Shown: positions 17,219 to 24,744 of the stretch, in pieces | Numbering within the stretch: the first letter of the stretch is position 1 | Layout of the letters: every line of letters begins with the position of its first letter | From: Pseudomonadota bacterium | GTDB taxonomy: Bacteria; Pseudomonadota; Alphaproteobacteria; Rhizobiales; Pleomorphomonadaceae | Direction of reading: 5' to 3' | DNA: 64,000 nt | NCBI GenBank assembly: GCA_023436885.1 | Contig: JAEZHI010000025.1 | Location: 47,694 to 111,693 of the forward strand | Made by a program: the position numbers and the translations under genes | The notes under the pieces: model-generated | What the model saw: the letters and a program-made list of their open reading frames with translations, nothing else | Database searches by the model: none | Told to the model about the DNA's origin: nothing

Positions 17219-17309
17219 CCTGAGGTCCCTGCCTGCGCAGGGATGACAGAATTATTTAATGAAAACAAAAATATAAGGTTGTCATCCCCGCGCAGGCGGG
17301 GACCTCAGG
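17219..17309. repeat. REPIN-like inverted repeat, copy 2
   Basis: The 31-base arms (17219-17249 and 17279-17309) match at 28 positions around 29 AT-rich bases. The left arm has the small stem CCCTGC/GCAGGG and the right arm CCCCGC/GCGGGG, so the differences between arms are compensatory within each small stem. The right flank GGAACAATCGGCCGATATC recurs elsewhere. It lies between the SDR stop and the MOSC start on the minus strand. Confidence 0.88.
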
Positions 17310-17360
17310 CAGAATGGAACAATCGGCCGATATCACTCTCCAAAAAGCGGGCCGCCCCAC

Positions 17361-18050
17361 TCACCACGGCACATCCTTGCCATCCCGATCGAGATACCTG
17401 AGCCCCCCCTTCCCCATCTGCCCAATCAACAGATCGACGATCTTCGGCACGCTTTCCTCGATGGTGAACGGCGCATCCGGTCCGCCGAGGTCGGTGCGGA
17501 TCCAGCCGGGCGCCACCAGCACCAGCGCGCGGCCGGCCTCGCGGGCGGCGTAGCTGCGCATATACTGGTTGAGCGCCGCCTTGCTGCCGCGATAGACCTC
17601 GCGCCCGCCCTTGAGGTTGTTGGCAATGCTGCCCTGCCCGGACGACATCACGCCGATCAGTCCGTCCGGCGGCACCAGATGGTCGAGCCGCTCGACCACC
17701 CGCATCGGGCCGAGCACGTTGGTCAGCATCACCCGCATGAATTCCTCGGTGGAGACGGCGCCGATGGTCTCCTCCGGGTTGGCATTGGTGGTGCCGGCAT
17801 TGACGAACAGCATGTCGAAACGGCGGCCAGCCAACCGGTCGTGCAGCGCCGTGATGTCCTCGACGCGGGTCATGTCGAGCTCGGCGATCTCCACGGCATC
17901 GCCATGCCGGTCTTGAAGATCGTGGAGGCCGGTTCGCTTTGCGCCGCGCACCGTGCCGACAACGGACCAGCCGCGCTTGACGAAATCTTCGGCCATGGCG
18001 AGGCCGAGACCACGCGACGCGCCGACGAGAAGAAGGGATTTCTGGGTCAT
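17361..18050 (-). CDS. short-chain dehydrogenase/reductase
   Basis: A 229-residue SDR with VGASRGLG (cofactor loop), DMTR, VNAGTTNANP, the Ser in VMSSGQGSI and YRGSK as the catalytic YxxxK. It is slightly short for a classical SDR and lacks the usual C-terminal DGG, as in the C-factor/CsgA-like group. ATG 18050 follows GGAAAGG at seven bases; an upstream ATG in the same frame has no such support. It is divergent from the LysR gene at 18223 with a 172-base shared region, an arrangement that usually means direct regulation. Substrate unknown. Confidence 0.9.
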   Translation of the reverse strand: MTQKSLLLVGASRGLGLAMAEDFVKRGWSVVGTVRGAKRTGLHDLQDRHGDAVEIAELDMTRVEDITALHDRLAGRRFDMLFVNAGTTNANPEETIGAVSTEEFMRVMLTNVLGPMRVVERLDHLVPPDGLIGVMSSGQGSIANNLKGGREVYRGSKAALNQYMRSYAAREAGRALVLVAPGWIRTDLGGPDAPFTIEESVPKIVDLLIGQMGKGGLRYLDRDGKDVPW

Positions 18051-18222
18051 GGCCGTGCCTTTCCGTGAGAGCAACCCCGGCAAGCCTGCGAAACGATCGG
18101 CATCGGAGATTGCCAGCGCCTAACAATCGTCAACGCATATGCGCCCTATTGAGATGAGGCGCCAGACGCATGATCTGCATTGATATGTTGCGCTGAGCGC
18201 CATGCCTCGCCATGCTCCCGGC

Positions 18223-19128
18223 ATGGATGACATCGACCTCAACCTCCTCCCGGCCCTCGACGCGCTGCTCACGGAGGGCAGCGTCACCGGCGCCGCCCGC
18301 CGGCTCAACCTCAGCGCCTCGGCGATGAGCCGTACGCTCGCCCGTCTGCGCGAGGCCACCGGCGATCCGCTGTTGGTGCGGGCCGGGCGCGGTCTGGTAC
18401 CGACGCCGCGCGCCGAGGAGATCGCCGGCCGCGTGCACGATCTCGCCCGCGAGGCCCGTGCGGTGCTGAGCCCACGCCGCGACGGCCTTGACCTTGCAAC
18501 GCTCGACCGCACCTTCACCCTGCGTGCCAGCGAGGGTTTTCTCGCCGTGTTCGCAGCGCCGCTGGTCTCCGCCGTCTGCGCGGCGGCGCCGGGTGTGCGG
18601 CTGCGCTTTGCACCCAAGCCGGTGAAGGACACCGCCGCATTGCGCGAGGGCGAGATCGATCTGGAAATCGGTGTGCTCGGCGATGCGCCGCCGGAGGTGC
18701 GCGCCCTGCTGCTGTTTCGCGACCGCTACGTCGGCGCGGTGCGATCAGGCCACCCGCTGCTGGAAGCAGAGGTGACGCCAGCCCGCTATGCCGCCTGTCG
18801 CCATGTGGTGGTGTCGCGCCGGGGCGAGGCCGAGGGGCCGGTGGACGCAGCACTGAGCGATCTCCATCTCGCCCGCCGCATCGTCGCCGTGGTGCCCGGC
18901 TTTCCAGATGCGCTTGCCATCGCCCGCCGCACCGATCTGGTGGCGCAGGTCACCCGCTCGTCATTTCATCCGGTGGGAGGAGAAGCGCTGGCCGACGGCC
19001 TCGTCGCCTTCGATCTGCCGGTCACCACACCGGAGATCGCCATCTCGCTCCAGTGGCATCCGCGCCTTGAGGCCGACCCCGCCCATCGCTGGCTGCGAGG
19101 GCTGGTCGGGGCAGTCTGTCATGCGTAA
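18223..19128 (+). CDS. LysR-family transcriptional regulator
   Basis: A 301-residue LTTR. The HTH is MDDIDLNLLPALDALLTEGSVTGAARRLNLSASAMSRTLARLREATGDPLLVRAGRGLVPT, the NodD/LinR-like version with DLNLL at the start. It is followed by an effector-binding domain (about 88-295). Start 18223 begins at the conserved MDDIDLNLL; 18202 is a possible longer start. The gene is divergent from the SDR at 17361-18050. The shared region contains the small palindrome CGCATATGCG (18134-18143) inside a CAAT...ATTG pair, a candidate binding site. It probably regulates the SDR in response to an unknown small molecule. Confidence 0.92.
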   Translation: MDDIDLNLLPALDALLTEGSVTGAARRLNLSASAMSRTLARLREATGDPLLVRAGRGLVPTPRAEEIAGRVHDLAREARAVLSPRRDGLDLATLDRTFTLRASEGFLAVFAAPLVSAVCAAAPGVRLRFAPKPVKDTAALREGEIDLEIGVLGDAPPEVRALLLFRDRYVGAVRSGHPLLEAEVTPARYAACRHVVVSRRGEAEGPVDAALSDLHLARRIVAVVPGFPDALAIARRTDLVAQVTRSSFHPVGGEALADGLVAFDLPVTTPEIAISLQWHPRLEADPAHRWLRGLVGAVCHA

Positions 19129-19146
19129 GGCTCAAGAGCCTCACGC

Positions 19147-20223
19147 TCATTTCTTCTGTGACTTCAGCACATTCATCCGCATGCGATGGAAGTGCAAGGC
19201 GCGGTCGGCCGACTGGCGGTCGATCTCGGCATAGTTGCCGGCCCAGGCCTCGGCGATCGACGGGGTCTGCCCGAGATACTCGGCACGCAGCCGCGACAGC
19301 TTCAGGTAAGCCTCGTCGCCGATGTTCAGGCTGCGGCAAACGACGGCGAGGCCGAAGTCGTTTTCGTGGTTGAGCACGTTGGCGATATGCGCTTCCTCAA
19401 GGCCGCCTACCTGGGTGAGCAGCTCGGCCACCGCCTCCATACGGCCGCCCTCGGCAAAGTGAGTGATGGCATCGTCGAGCGTGCCGAGCCGCTGGCGGAT
19501 GCGCCTCAGCAACGACGAGATTTCCTGCTCGAGCTCCTGCTTGCTCTGATGGGCGATCTCCGCCGCCTCCGCCACCAGCAGCACCGCGAAATCCGGCGAC
19601 AGGGCGACGAGGTTCTGCAGCTTGGTGCGCGCCTCGGCGTCGAACTTCGCCATGGCCTTGGCCAGGCGCTCCGACGATATGTCCGCCCGCTTCGACAGGG
19701 CCAACAGCACCGAGGGATAATCGAGACAGCGCGTCGCGAGCCGCGTCAGGCCGAAGTCGGAGAAGCGCGCCGCGACGTTGCGCGTCACCCCTTCCAGAAC
19801 GTCGCCGTTACCGCGGTCGGCCAGCACTTCGGTCACCGTTTCGCTCAGCATCTTGCGCCGGGTCATGGCAAGCAGATGCCCCTGCGACAGCGACAGCGCG
19901 ATGTCGCGCAGATCAGTGTCGGTCAGCGCCTCGGACTGCTCCAGCATGGTGCCCGAAACGGAAAGTTCGTCGTCAGATGCAAGGCGCACGGCCAACGCGT
20001 GCGGCGTGCGGCGGAGCGGTGCCATCTCGGCGGAAAACTTCGCCCGCACATCCACCGACACCTGATCGACCAGCCGGCAGAGTATGTCGCCAAACAGTCG
20101 GGTTTCCGCGTCGGTGTAGTTTTCGGAACCGTCGGTAAAAAGTTCGGAGATCCAGAGCAGCAGGTCTTCCCGCTTGTCACTGGATTTGTCACGACTAAGG
20201 GCAATCAATCTATCAAACATCAA
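19147..20223 (-). CDS. DUF2336 protein, paralogue 1
   Basis: A 358-residue cytoplasmic, helix-rich protein of the DUF2336 family, found mostly in alphaproteobacteria and with no established function. Recognisable landmarks are LFTDGSENYTDAETRLFGDILCRLVDQVSVDVR, ALTDTDLRDIALSLSQGHLLAMTRRKMLSETVTEVLADRG and NDFGLAVVCRSLNIGDEAYLKLSRLRAEYLG. Helical repeats resemble HEAT-like scaffolds. A second gene of identical length and clear similarity lies at 21412. Both are on the minus strand, separated by an orphan gene and a repeat mosaic. A near CtrA box (TTAA-N7-TTGA, 20395-20409) precedes it. Confidence 0.9.
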   Translation of the reverse strand: MMFDRLIALSRDKSSDKREDLLLWISELFTDGSENYTDAETRLFGDILCRLVDQVSVDVRAKFSAEMAPLRRTPHALAVRLASDDELSVSGTMLEQSEALTDTDLRDIALSLSQGHLLAMTRRKMLSETVTEVLADRGNGDVLEGVTRNVAARFSDFGLTRLATRCLDYPSVLLALSKRADISSERLAKAMAKFDAEARTKLQNLVALSPDFAVLLVAEAAEIAHQSKQELEQEISSLLRRIRQRLGTLDDAITHFAEGGRMEAVAELLTQVGGLEEAHIANVLNHENDFGLAVVCRSLNIGDEAYLKLSRLRAEYLGQTPSIAEAWAGNYAEIDRQSADRALHFHRMRMNVLKSQKK

Positions 20224-20599
20224 TGTCTCATCGCCTTTCGGGAGCCGCCGTCTGCCAGGCGAACCAAATCTGTTCGACAGACGACCGCTCCGGCGTTGTG
20301 CTGGTCCGCCGGATCAGCCTGGGAGGGGAGACTTGCCGGCGACGCCTTACGCACTCCGCGCAGATGCCGTGCCGAAAATTGTGTATCTCAACTCTTAACG
20401 CAGTCTTGAACTGAGCGCGTAGATCCGGTTAACGCGTCGGTTTTTTCCACGATAGGAACTGAAAAAATAACATCCGTGCCAATTAACCGTCGCCGAAGCT
20501 AAACGGCGCGTAAAATCAATCTGATGTATTTTTCGTTGCGTACTATACTAAAGCTTGGTGGCCCATCGCAGTCGCGGAGCCTTGGACCGTCGCATTTCA

Positions 20600-20820
20600 C
20601 TAGAGCAGTTCCAGCAAAAGTGGGAACCGGTTTTGGGTCCGGAACTGCGCCTTAACAAAGAGATAGAGCTTTTTAGGTGAACCTGAGTTCACCGGAAAAG
20701 CTCTAGAGCACCCGCCGATCAGGTTGAATCAACCTGATCGAAAAGCGGCTGCTCCAGCAAATTGATCTGGAGCCTTCGCTGGACGACCAAATGTTTCAAT
20801 TTGGTCGGCGAACGCTCTAG
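20600..20820. repeat. mosaic of CTAGAG-bounded palindromic modules
   Basis: Two modules share a CTAG at 20703-20706. Module 1 (20600-20706) contains CAGTTCC...GGAACTG and TAGAGCTTTT...AAAAGCTCTA. Module 2 (20703-20820) contains CGATCAGGTTGA/TCAACCTGATCG around one base, GCTCCAG...CTGGAGC and CGACCAAAT...ATTTGGTCG. Outer ends are CTAGAGC and GCTCTAG. Similar modules are widespread between genes in rhizobial relatives. The right end supplies the stop codon of the orphan gene at 20817. It fills most of the 593-base gap after paralogue 1. Confidence 0.85.
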
Positions 20821-21248
20821 GCGAGCCCGACGATCTTTTCTCCGTCAGCAACCGCATAGTAGGTCACGGTCACCGCGATGCCGAAGCGACCAGCCAACTG
20901 ACAGGTGGCGCTTGGTACGGTCAGGGAGGTGACGAGATCGTCCCTGAAGAAAGGCATGCCGATATCGAGCGCCGCGGTCTGGATCATGCCTTGCGCCAGA
21001 AGCGCGGCGATGCCGGTGCCAAATTTCTCTATGAAGCCATCGATGGTCAGCCACAAGATGTACTGGCACGCGGAAACGAGCTCGATCTGGGCGTATTGCA
21101 GACCATCATGGCCCTTGCGCGCCCATTGCACCTTGAAGTCCAAAACGGCCTCAAGACTCTCCTGCGGTACGGCCACGTTGCCGAACCGCATGATAACGCC
21201 CATGGTTTTAATCAATTCAAGTTTCTCTCGGCGAAACTCGCCCGGCAC
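20817..21248 (-). CDS. hypothetical protein between the DUF2336 paralogues
   Basis: A 143-residue frame with less extreme GC than its neighbours. I do not recognise the family. The sequence alternates helical and hydrophobic stretches (SACQYILWLTIDGFIEKF, GTGIAALLAQGMIQTAALDIG, GRFGIAVTVTYYAV) with no signal peptide or clear membrane span. The start is uncertain: GTG 21248, ATG 21203 and ATG 21191 all lack a good SD. The final TAG is contributed by the terminal CTAG of the repeat mosaic, so the repeat may have trimmed or extended the original C-terminus. It could be a recent insertion between two duplicated genes. Confidence 0.5.
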   Translation of the reverse strand: MPGEFRREKLELIKTMGVIMRFGNVAVPQESLEAVLDFKVQWARKGHDGLQYAQIELVSACQYILWLTIDGFIEKFGTGIAALLAQGMIQTAALDIGMPFFRDDLVTSLTVPSATCQLAGRFGIAVTVTYYAVADGEKIVGLA

Positions 21249-21411
21249 GAAGTCCAGCGCGAGTAGACCAATAGGATACGTGAAATCACCAATTAACAGA
21301 TCGCATTCCGGCGATAGTCCCGCAAGCCGATCAGGATAGCATTTGGTTCAGGTTGGCTGGCGACAGATCATCTCCTTTTCCATACCATACTAAATCAAGG
21401 GTAGATAATAG

Positions 21412-22488
21412 TCACTCGCTCGCGTCATTCCTCATCACGGAGACCCGCACGCGGTGGAACCTCAAGGCGCGGTCTGCCGATTCCTTGTCGAGCTCGGCAT
21501 AGTTCCTTCCCCATCCCTCGGCATCAGCCGGCGCCAGATGCAGATGTTCGGCCCGCATCAGACTGAGCTTCGAATAGGCCTTGTCGCCCACACCCAAGCT
21601 GCGGCAGACCACCGCGAGACCGAAATCGTTTACCTGGTTCATTACGTTGAAGATGTGCGTTTCTTCAAGGTCACCCGCCTGCGAGAGCAGCTCGACGAGG
21701 GCTTCCATCCGCCGATCGCGGGCATAACGGGCGATGCACTCGTCCAGCGTCATCATTCCCATCTTCATCCGGCGAACCAGGGAAGCGACTTCGTGGCGCA
21801 GGTCTTCCTTCCGGCGATGGGCCGCCTCGGTGGCCTCCATCACCAGCATTGCCGCGAAATCCGGCGACGTTGCCGCCAGGCTCTGCAGCTTGGCGCGGCC
21901 ACCCGCATCGAGCGACGAAATGGCGCGCATGAGGCGCGCAGGCGGCATATCGGCCCGCTGCGACAGCGCCTTCAATACTTGGGGATAATCGAGACCGCGC
22001 GTGGCTAGGTGCTGCAGGCCCAGATCCGAGAAGCGTGCCGTGGCATTATTGGTCACCCCCTCCAGCACCGCTTCGTTGCCGCGGGCGGCCAGCACCTCGG
22101 TCACCGTCTCGCTGAGATTCTCGCGGCGCGTGATCGCCAGAAGATGGCCTTGACTCTGAGAACTTGCGATGGCCCTGAGATCGCTGTCGGTCAGGACGGG
22201 CGACTTTTCGAGCATGACGCCGGATACTGAAAGCGCCTCGTCCGAGGCAAGGCGCAGGGCAACGGCGCGTGGCGTGCGAGCCTCCGGCGCCATCTGCTGC
22301 GACATGTCGGCTCGCACGTCGACGGAAACTTGGTCGATCAGCCGACAAAGGATATCGCTGAAAAGTTCGGTTTCAACGTCCGAGTAAGTCTCGGCCCCAT
22401 CGGTAAACAGCTCGGAAATCGACTTCAGAAGTTCTCTTCTGCTGTCGCTGGATTTATCCTGGCTGAGAGTGAGCAACCTCGCGAACAT
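21412..22488 (-). CDS. DUF2336 protein, paralogue 2
   Basis: A 358-residue protein, same length as paralogue 1 and alignable end to end: LFTDGAETYSDVETELFSDILCRLIDQVSVDVRADM, SQGHLLAITRRENLSETVTEVLAARGNEAVLEGV, NDFGLAVVCRSLGVGDKAYSKLSLMRAEHL and a shared ADRALRFHRVR tail. It is predicted cytoplasmic and helical; function is unknown. Divergence is spread over the whole length, so the duplication is not very recent and both copies look intact. An AT-rich 400-base region upstream probably holds its promoter. Confidence 0.9.
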   Translation of the reverse strand: MFARLLTLSQDKSSDSRRELLKSISELFTDGAETYSDVETELFSDILCRLIDQVSVDVRADMSQQMAPEARTPRAVALRLASDEALSVSGVMLEKSPVLTDSDLRAIASSQSQGHLLAITRRENLSETVTEVLAARGNEAVLEGVTNNATARFSDLGLQHLATRGLDYPQVLKALSQRADMPPARLMRAISSLDAGGRAKLQSLAATSPDFAAMLVMEATEAAHRRKEDLRHEVASLVRRMKMGMMTLDECIARYARDRRMEALVELLSQAGDLEETHIFNVMNQVNDFGLAVVCRSLGVGDKAYSKLSLMRAEHLHLAPADAEGWGRNYAELDKESADRALRFHRVRVSVMRNDASE

Positions 22489-22896
22489 TCCGTTCTCGCC
22501 AATCTGTTCTTAAAGTTATTGCCTTTTCATGGGTAGCCCTGCGTTGGATGCGGTCTGCATCCTGAGAAAACTGCCAATACAATAATATTCAAACGCAACT
22601 ATTAAAAACGTGTTGATTTGCCATTGTGCGCAAGGTTAAATCCGGCACATTTCCGCCGGAATACGTCAAAAGCCCCCTTTTTCCACATATAATGAAACGA
22701 TAAAATGTCCGGAATTCCGATCCGGAAGGGGCCAAAAGCGAGACGCGCGGTGGTATGGTAAATCATACGCGCGACGCAGTTTTCGCACCAACAAACGGGT
22801 TGAGACGAAAACATATCGCGATTTTCTTCTAGACTTTACATGGAAACGACAAAGCCGGCCGCGCCAGAAGACGGGGCGTTGCCAGCCAGTCAAAGG
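22489..22896. other. 408-base AT-richer intergenic region
   Basis: No supported gene is present. It separates paralogue 2 (start 22488, minus) from the AraC gene stop at 22897 (minus). GGAATTCC and CCGGAATTCCGATCCGG around 22709-22727 are small palindromes. The promoter of the DUF2336 gene should lie in its left part. Confidence 0.5.
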
Positions 22897-23823
22897 TTAC
22901 GCGACGCCGCGCGCCTGATCGCCGACAAGGTCGGCACTGGCCATCAACCGCTTGAGATCGCGGCGCGGCGGTTCGCCGAACAGGCGGGCGTACTCGCGGC
23001 TGAACTGCGATGGGCTCTCATAGCCCACCGTGAAGGCTGCAGCCTCCACCGTGGTCGCTCTCAGGGCAAGTAAACGCCTCGCCTCCAAAAGCCGCATCTG
23101 CTTCTGGTATTGCAGCGGTGACAATCCCGTCAGCGCCTTGAACTGACGATGAAAGGCCGACGGGCTCATCTTCGCGACCGCTGCCGCATCATCGACGCGC
23201 ATCGGCTCGGCGAAGTGGTCGCGCATCCAGTGCATGGCCTCGATCACCCGCTGCGACGGCGTATTGGCAAGCGCCATCGCTGCCATGTCGGCGGCCTGAG
23301 GGCCGGTGAGCAGCCAGTAGCAGATCTCGCGCATGACAGCCGGATAGAGCACCGGGATCGCCTCGGGCGTATCGATGAGGCGCACGAGCCGCAGGGCGCA
23401 ATCGGTGAGCTGCCGCGTGACATCCACCACGAACACGCCGCGCCCGGCCTTGCCTGCATGCGGCGGTGCCGGCAGTTCGGCCGCAACGGCACGCATGATG
23501 CCGAGATCGAGCTCGAAGGCGAGCACCAGACACGGCCTCTCGGGGCTCGCCATGCTCACCGTACCCAGCGAGGGCGTCTCGACGCCGATCACCAGCGCCT
23601 CGCCTGCCCGGTATTCCAGCCGCTCGTCGCCGAAGTTGGCCCACTTGGCACCCTGGGCGACGATGCACATCGCCGGCTGCGCCAGCCGATGGGCCGGCGG
23701 CTTCGGCCGGTCAGAGCGAATGATGGCCATGGTCGGGATGGGCGTCACGAACGGACTGTCACCCGTCTGCTGCTCGGTATAGGCGAGCATCGCCGCCGCC
23801 AGCTCTTCCATCATGATGGTCAT
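22897..23823 (-). CDS. AraC-family transcriptional regulator (AraC_N cupin type)
   Basis: A 308-residue regulator. The N-terminal cupin-like AraC_N domain (about 25-180) includes PAMCIVAQGAKWANFGDERLEYRAGEALVIGVETPSLG. The C-terminal pair of HTH motifs (about 195-295) ends with the signature AAAFTVGYESPSQFSREYARLFGEPPRRDLKRL. It is divergent from the SDR at 23952 with a short shared region, the classic layout in which such regulators activate an oxidoreductase that detoxifies their inducer, often an aldehyde. The start is ambiguous between ATG 23823 and ATG 23814; GTGGGAT lies close to both. Confidence 0.92.
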   Translation of the reverse strand: MTIMMEELAAAMLAYTEQQTGDSPFVTPIPTMAIIRSDRPKPPAHRLAQPAMCIVAQGAKWANFGDERLEYRAGEALVIGVETPSLGTVSMASPERPCLVLAFELDLGIMRAVAAELPAPPHAGKAGRGVFVVDVTRQLTDCALRLVRLIDTPEAIPVLYPAVMREICYWLLTGPQAADMAAMALANTPSQRVIEAMHWMRDHFAEPMRVDDAAAVAKMSPSAFHRQFKALTGLSPLQYQKQMRLLEARRLLALRATTVEAAAFTVGYESPSQFSREYARLFGEPPRRDLKRLMASADLVGDQARGVA

Positions 23824-23951
23824 CCCACGGATTTCTGCGATCAAGCCTAGGCGCATGAGCAGGAATAGGCAAGAACTCGCCGGCTTCAGGCATTCAAGCG
23901 CGCCACCTCCCGCTCCTATACTTGCCACCAGTTCTCAACGAGGAGCGGACC

Positions 23952-24731
23952 ATGAGCGAAGAAAAATCAGCAAGTTCAACACAGAAGATCGCCATCATCA
24001 CCGGCGGCAGCCGAGGTCTCGGCCGCAACGCCGTTCTGTCGCTGGCCAAGCGCGGCGTGCGCTCGATCTTCACCTATCATCAAAATCAGGCAGAAGCCGA
24101 CAAAGTCGTAGCTCTCGCCAACGAAGCAGGCGCTCCGGCCGTCGCCCTCAAGCTCGACGTAGGCAAGGCCTCGACCTTTGCCGATTTCGCCAAGGCGGTA
24201 GCCGAAGCCCTCGGCAAGATGGGCGCGACCCGCTTCGACTTTCTCGTCAACAACGCCGGCACCTCCTCGTCGGCCACGCTTCAGAGCGGCACCGAGGCCG
24301 AGCTCGACGAGCAGTTCGCCGTCCACTTCAAGGGGCCGTTCCTGCTGACGCAGGCGCTGTTGCCGCTGATCAACGACGGCGGCCGCATCGTCAACATCTC
24401 CTCGGGCCTTGCCCGGGTCACCATGAACGGCCGCGCCGTCTACGGCCCGATGAAGGCCGCCGTCGAGGCGCTCACCCGCCAGATGGCGCTGGAATTCGGG
24501 CCACGTCGCATCGCTGTCAACGTCGTGGCGCCCGGCGCCATCGCCACCGACTTCTCCGGCGGCATCGTGCGCGACAATCCGGAGGTCAACAAGATGGTCG
24601 CCTCCCACACCGCCCTCGGCCGCGCCGGCCTTCCCGACGACGTCGGCCCGGTGATCGCCGGCCTGCTCTCCGCCGACTTCGGCTGGGTCAACGCCCAGCG
24701 CATCGAGGTGGCCGGCGGCATGCAGATCTAG
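23952..24731 (+). CDS. short-chain dehydrogenase/reductase
   Basis: A 259-residue classical SDR: TGGSRGLG cofactor loop, FTYHQNQAEA at the end of the second strand, NNAGTSSSA, the Ser in VNISSGLARV, YGPMK as YxxxK, and a C-terminal AQRIEVAGGMQI. It resembles 3-oxoacyl-ACP-reductase-like family members, but isolated copies usually act on small carbonyls. ATG 23952 is set by GAGGAG seven bases upstream. It is divergent from the AraC regulator, its probable controller, and convergent with the glycosyltransferase, whose stop lies 14 bases beyond. Confidence 0.92.
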   Translation: MSEEKSASSTQKIAIITGGSRGLGRNAVLSLAKRGVRSIFTYHQNQAEADKVVALANEAGAPAVALKLDVGKASTFADFAKAVAEALGKMGATRFDFLVNNAGTSSSATLQSGTEAELDEQFAVHFKGPFLLTQALLPLINDGGRIVNISSGLARVTMNGRAVYGPMKAAVEALTRQMALEFGPRRIAVNVVAPGAIATDFSGGIVRDNPEVNKMVASHTALGRAGLPDDVGPVIAGLLSADFGWVNAQRIEVAGGMQI

Positions 24732-24744
24732 CCTGCGTGCCTGC

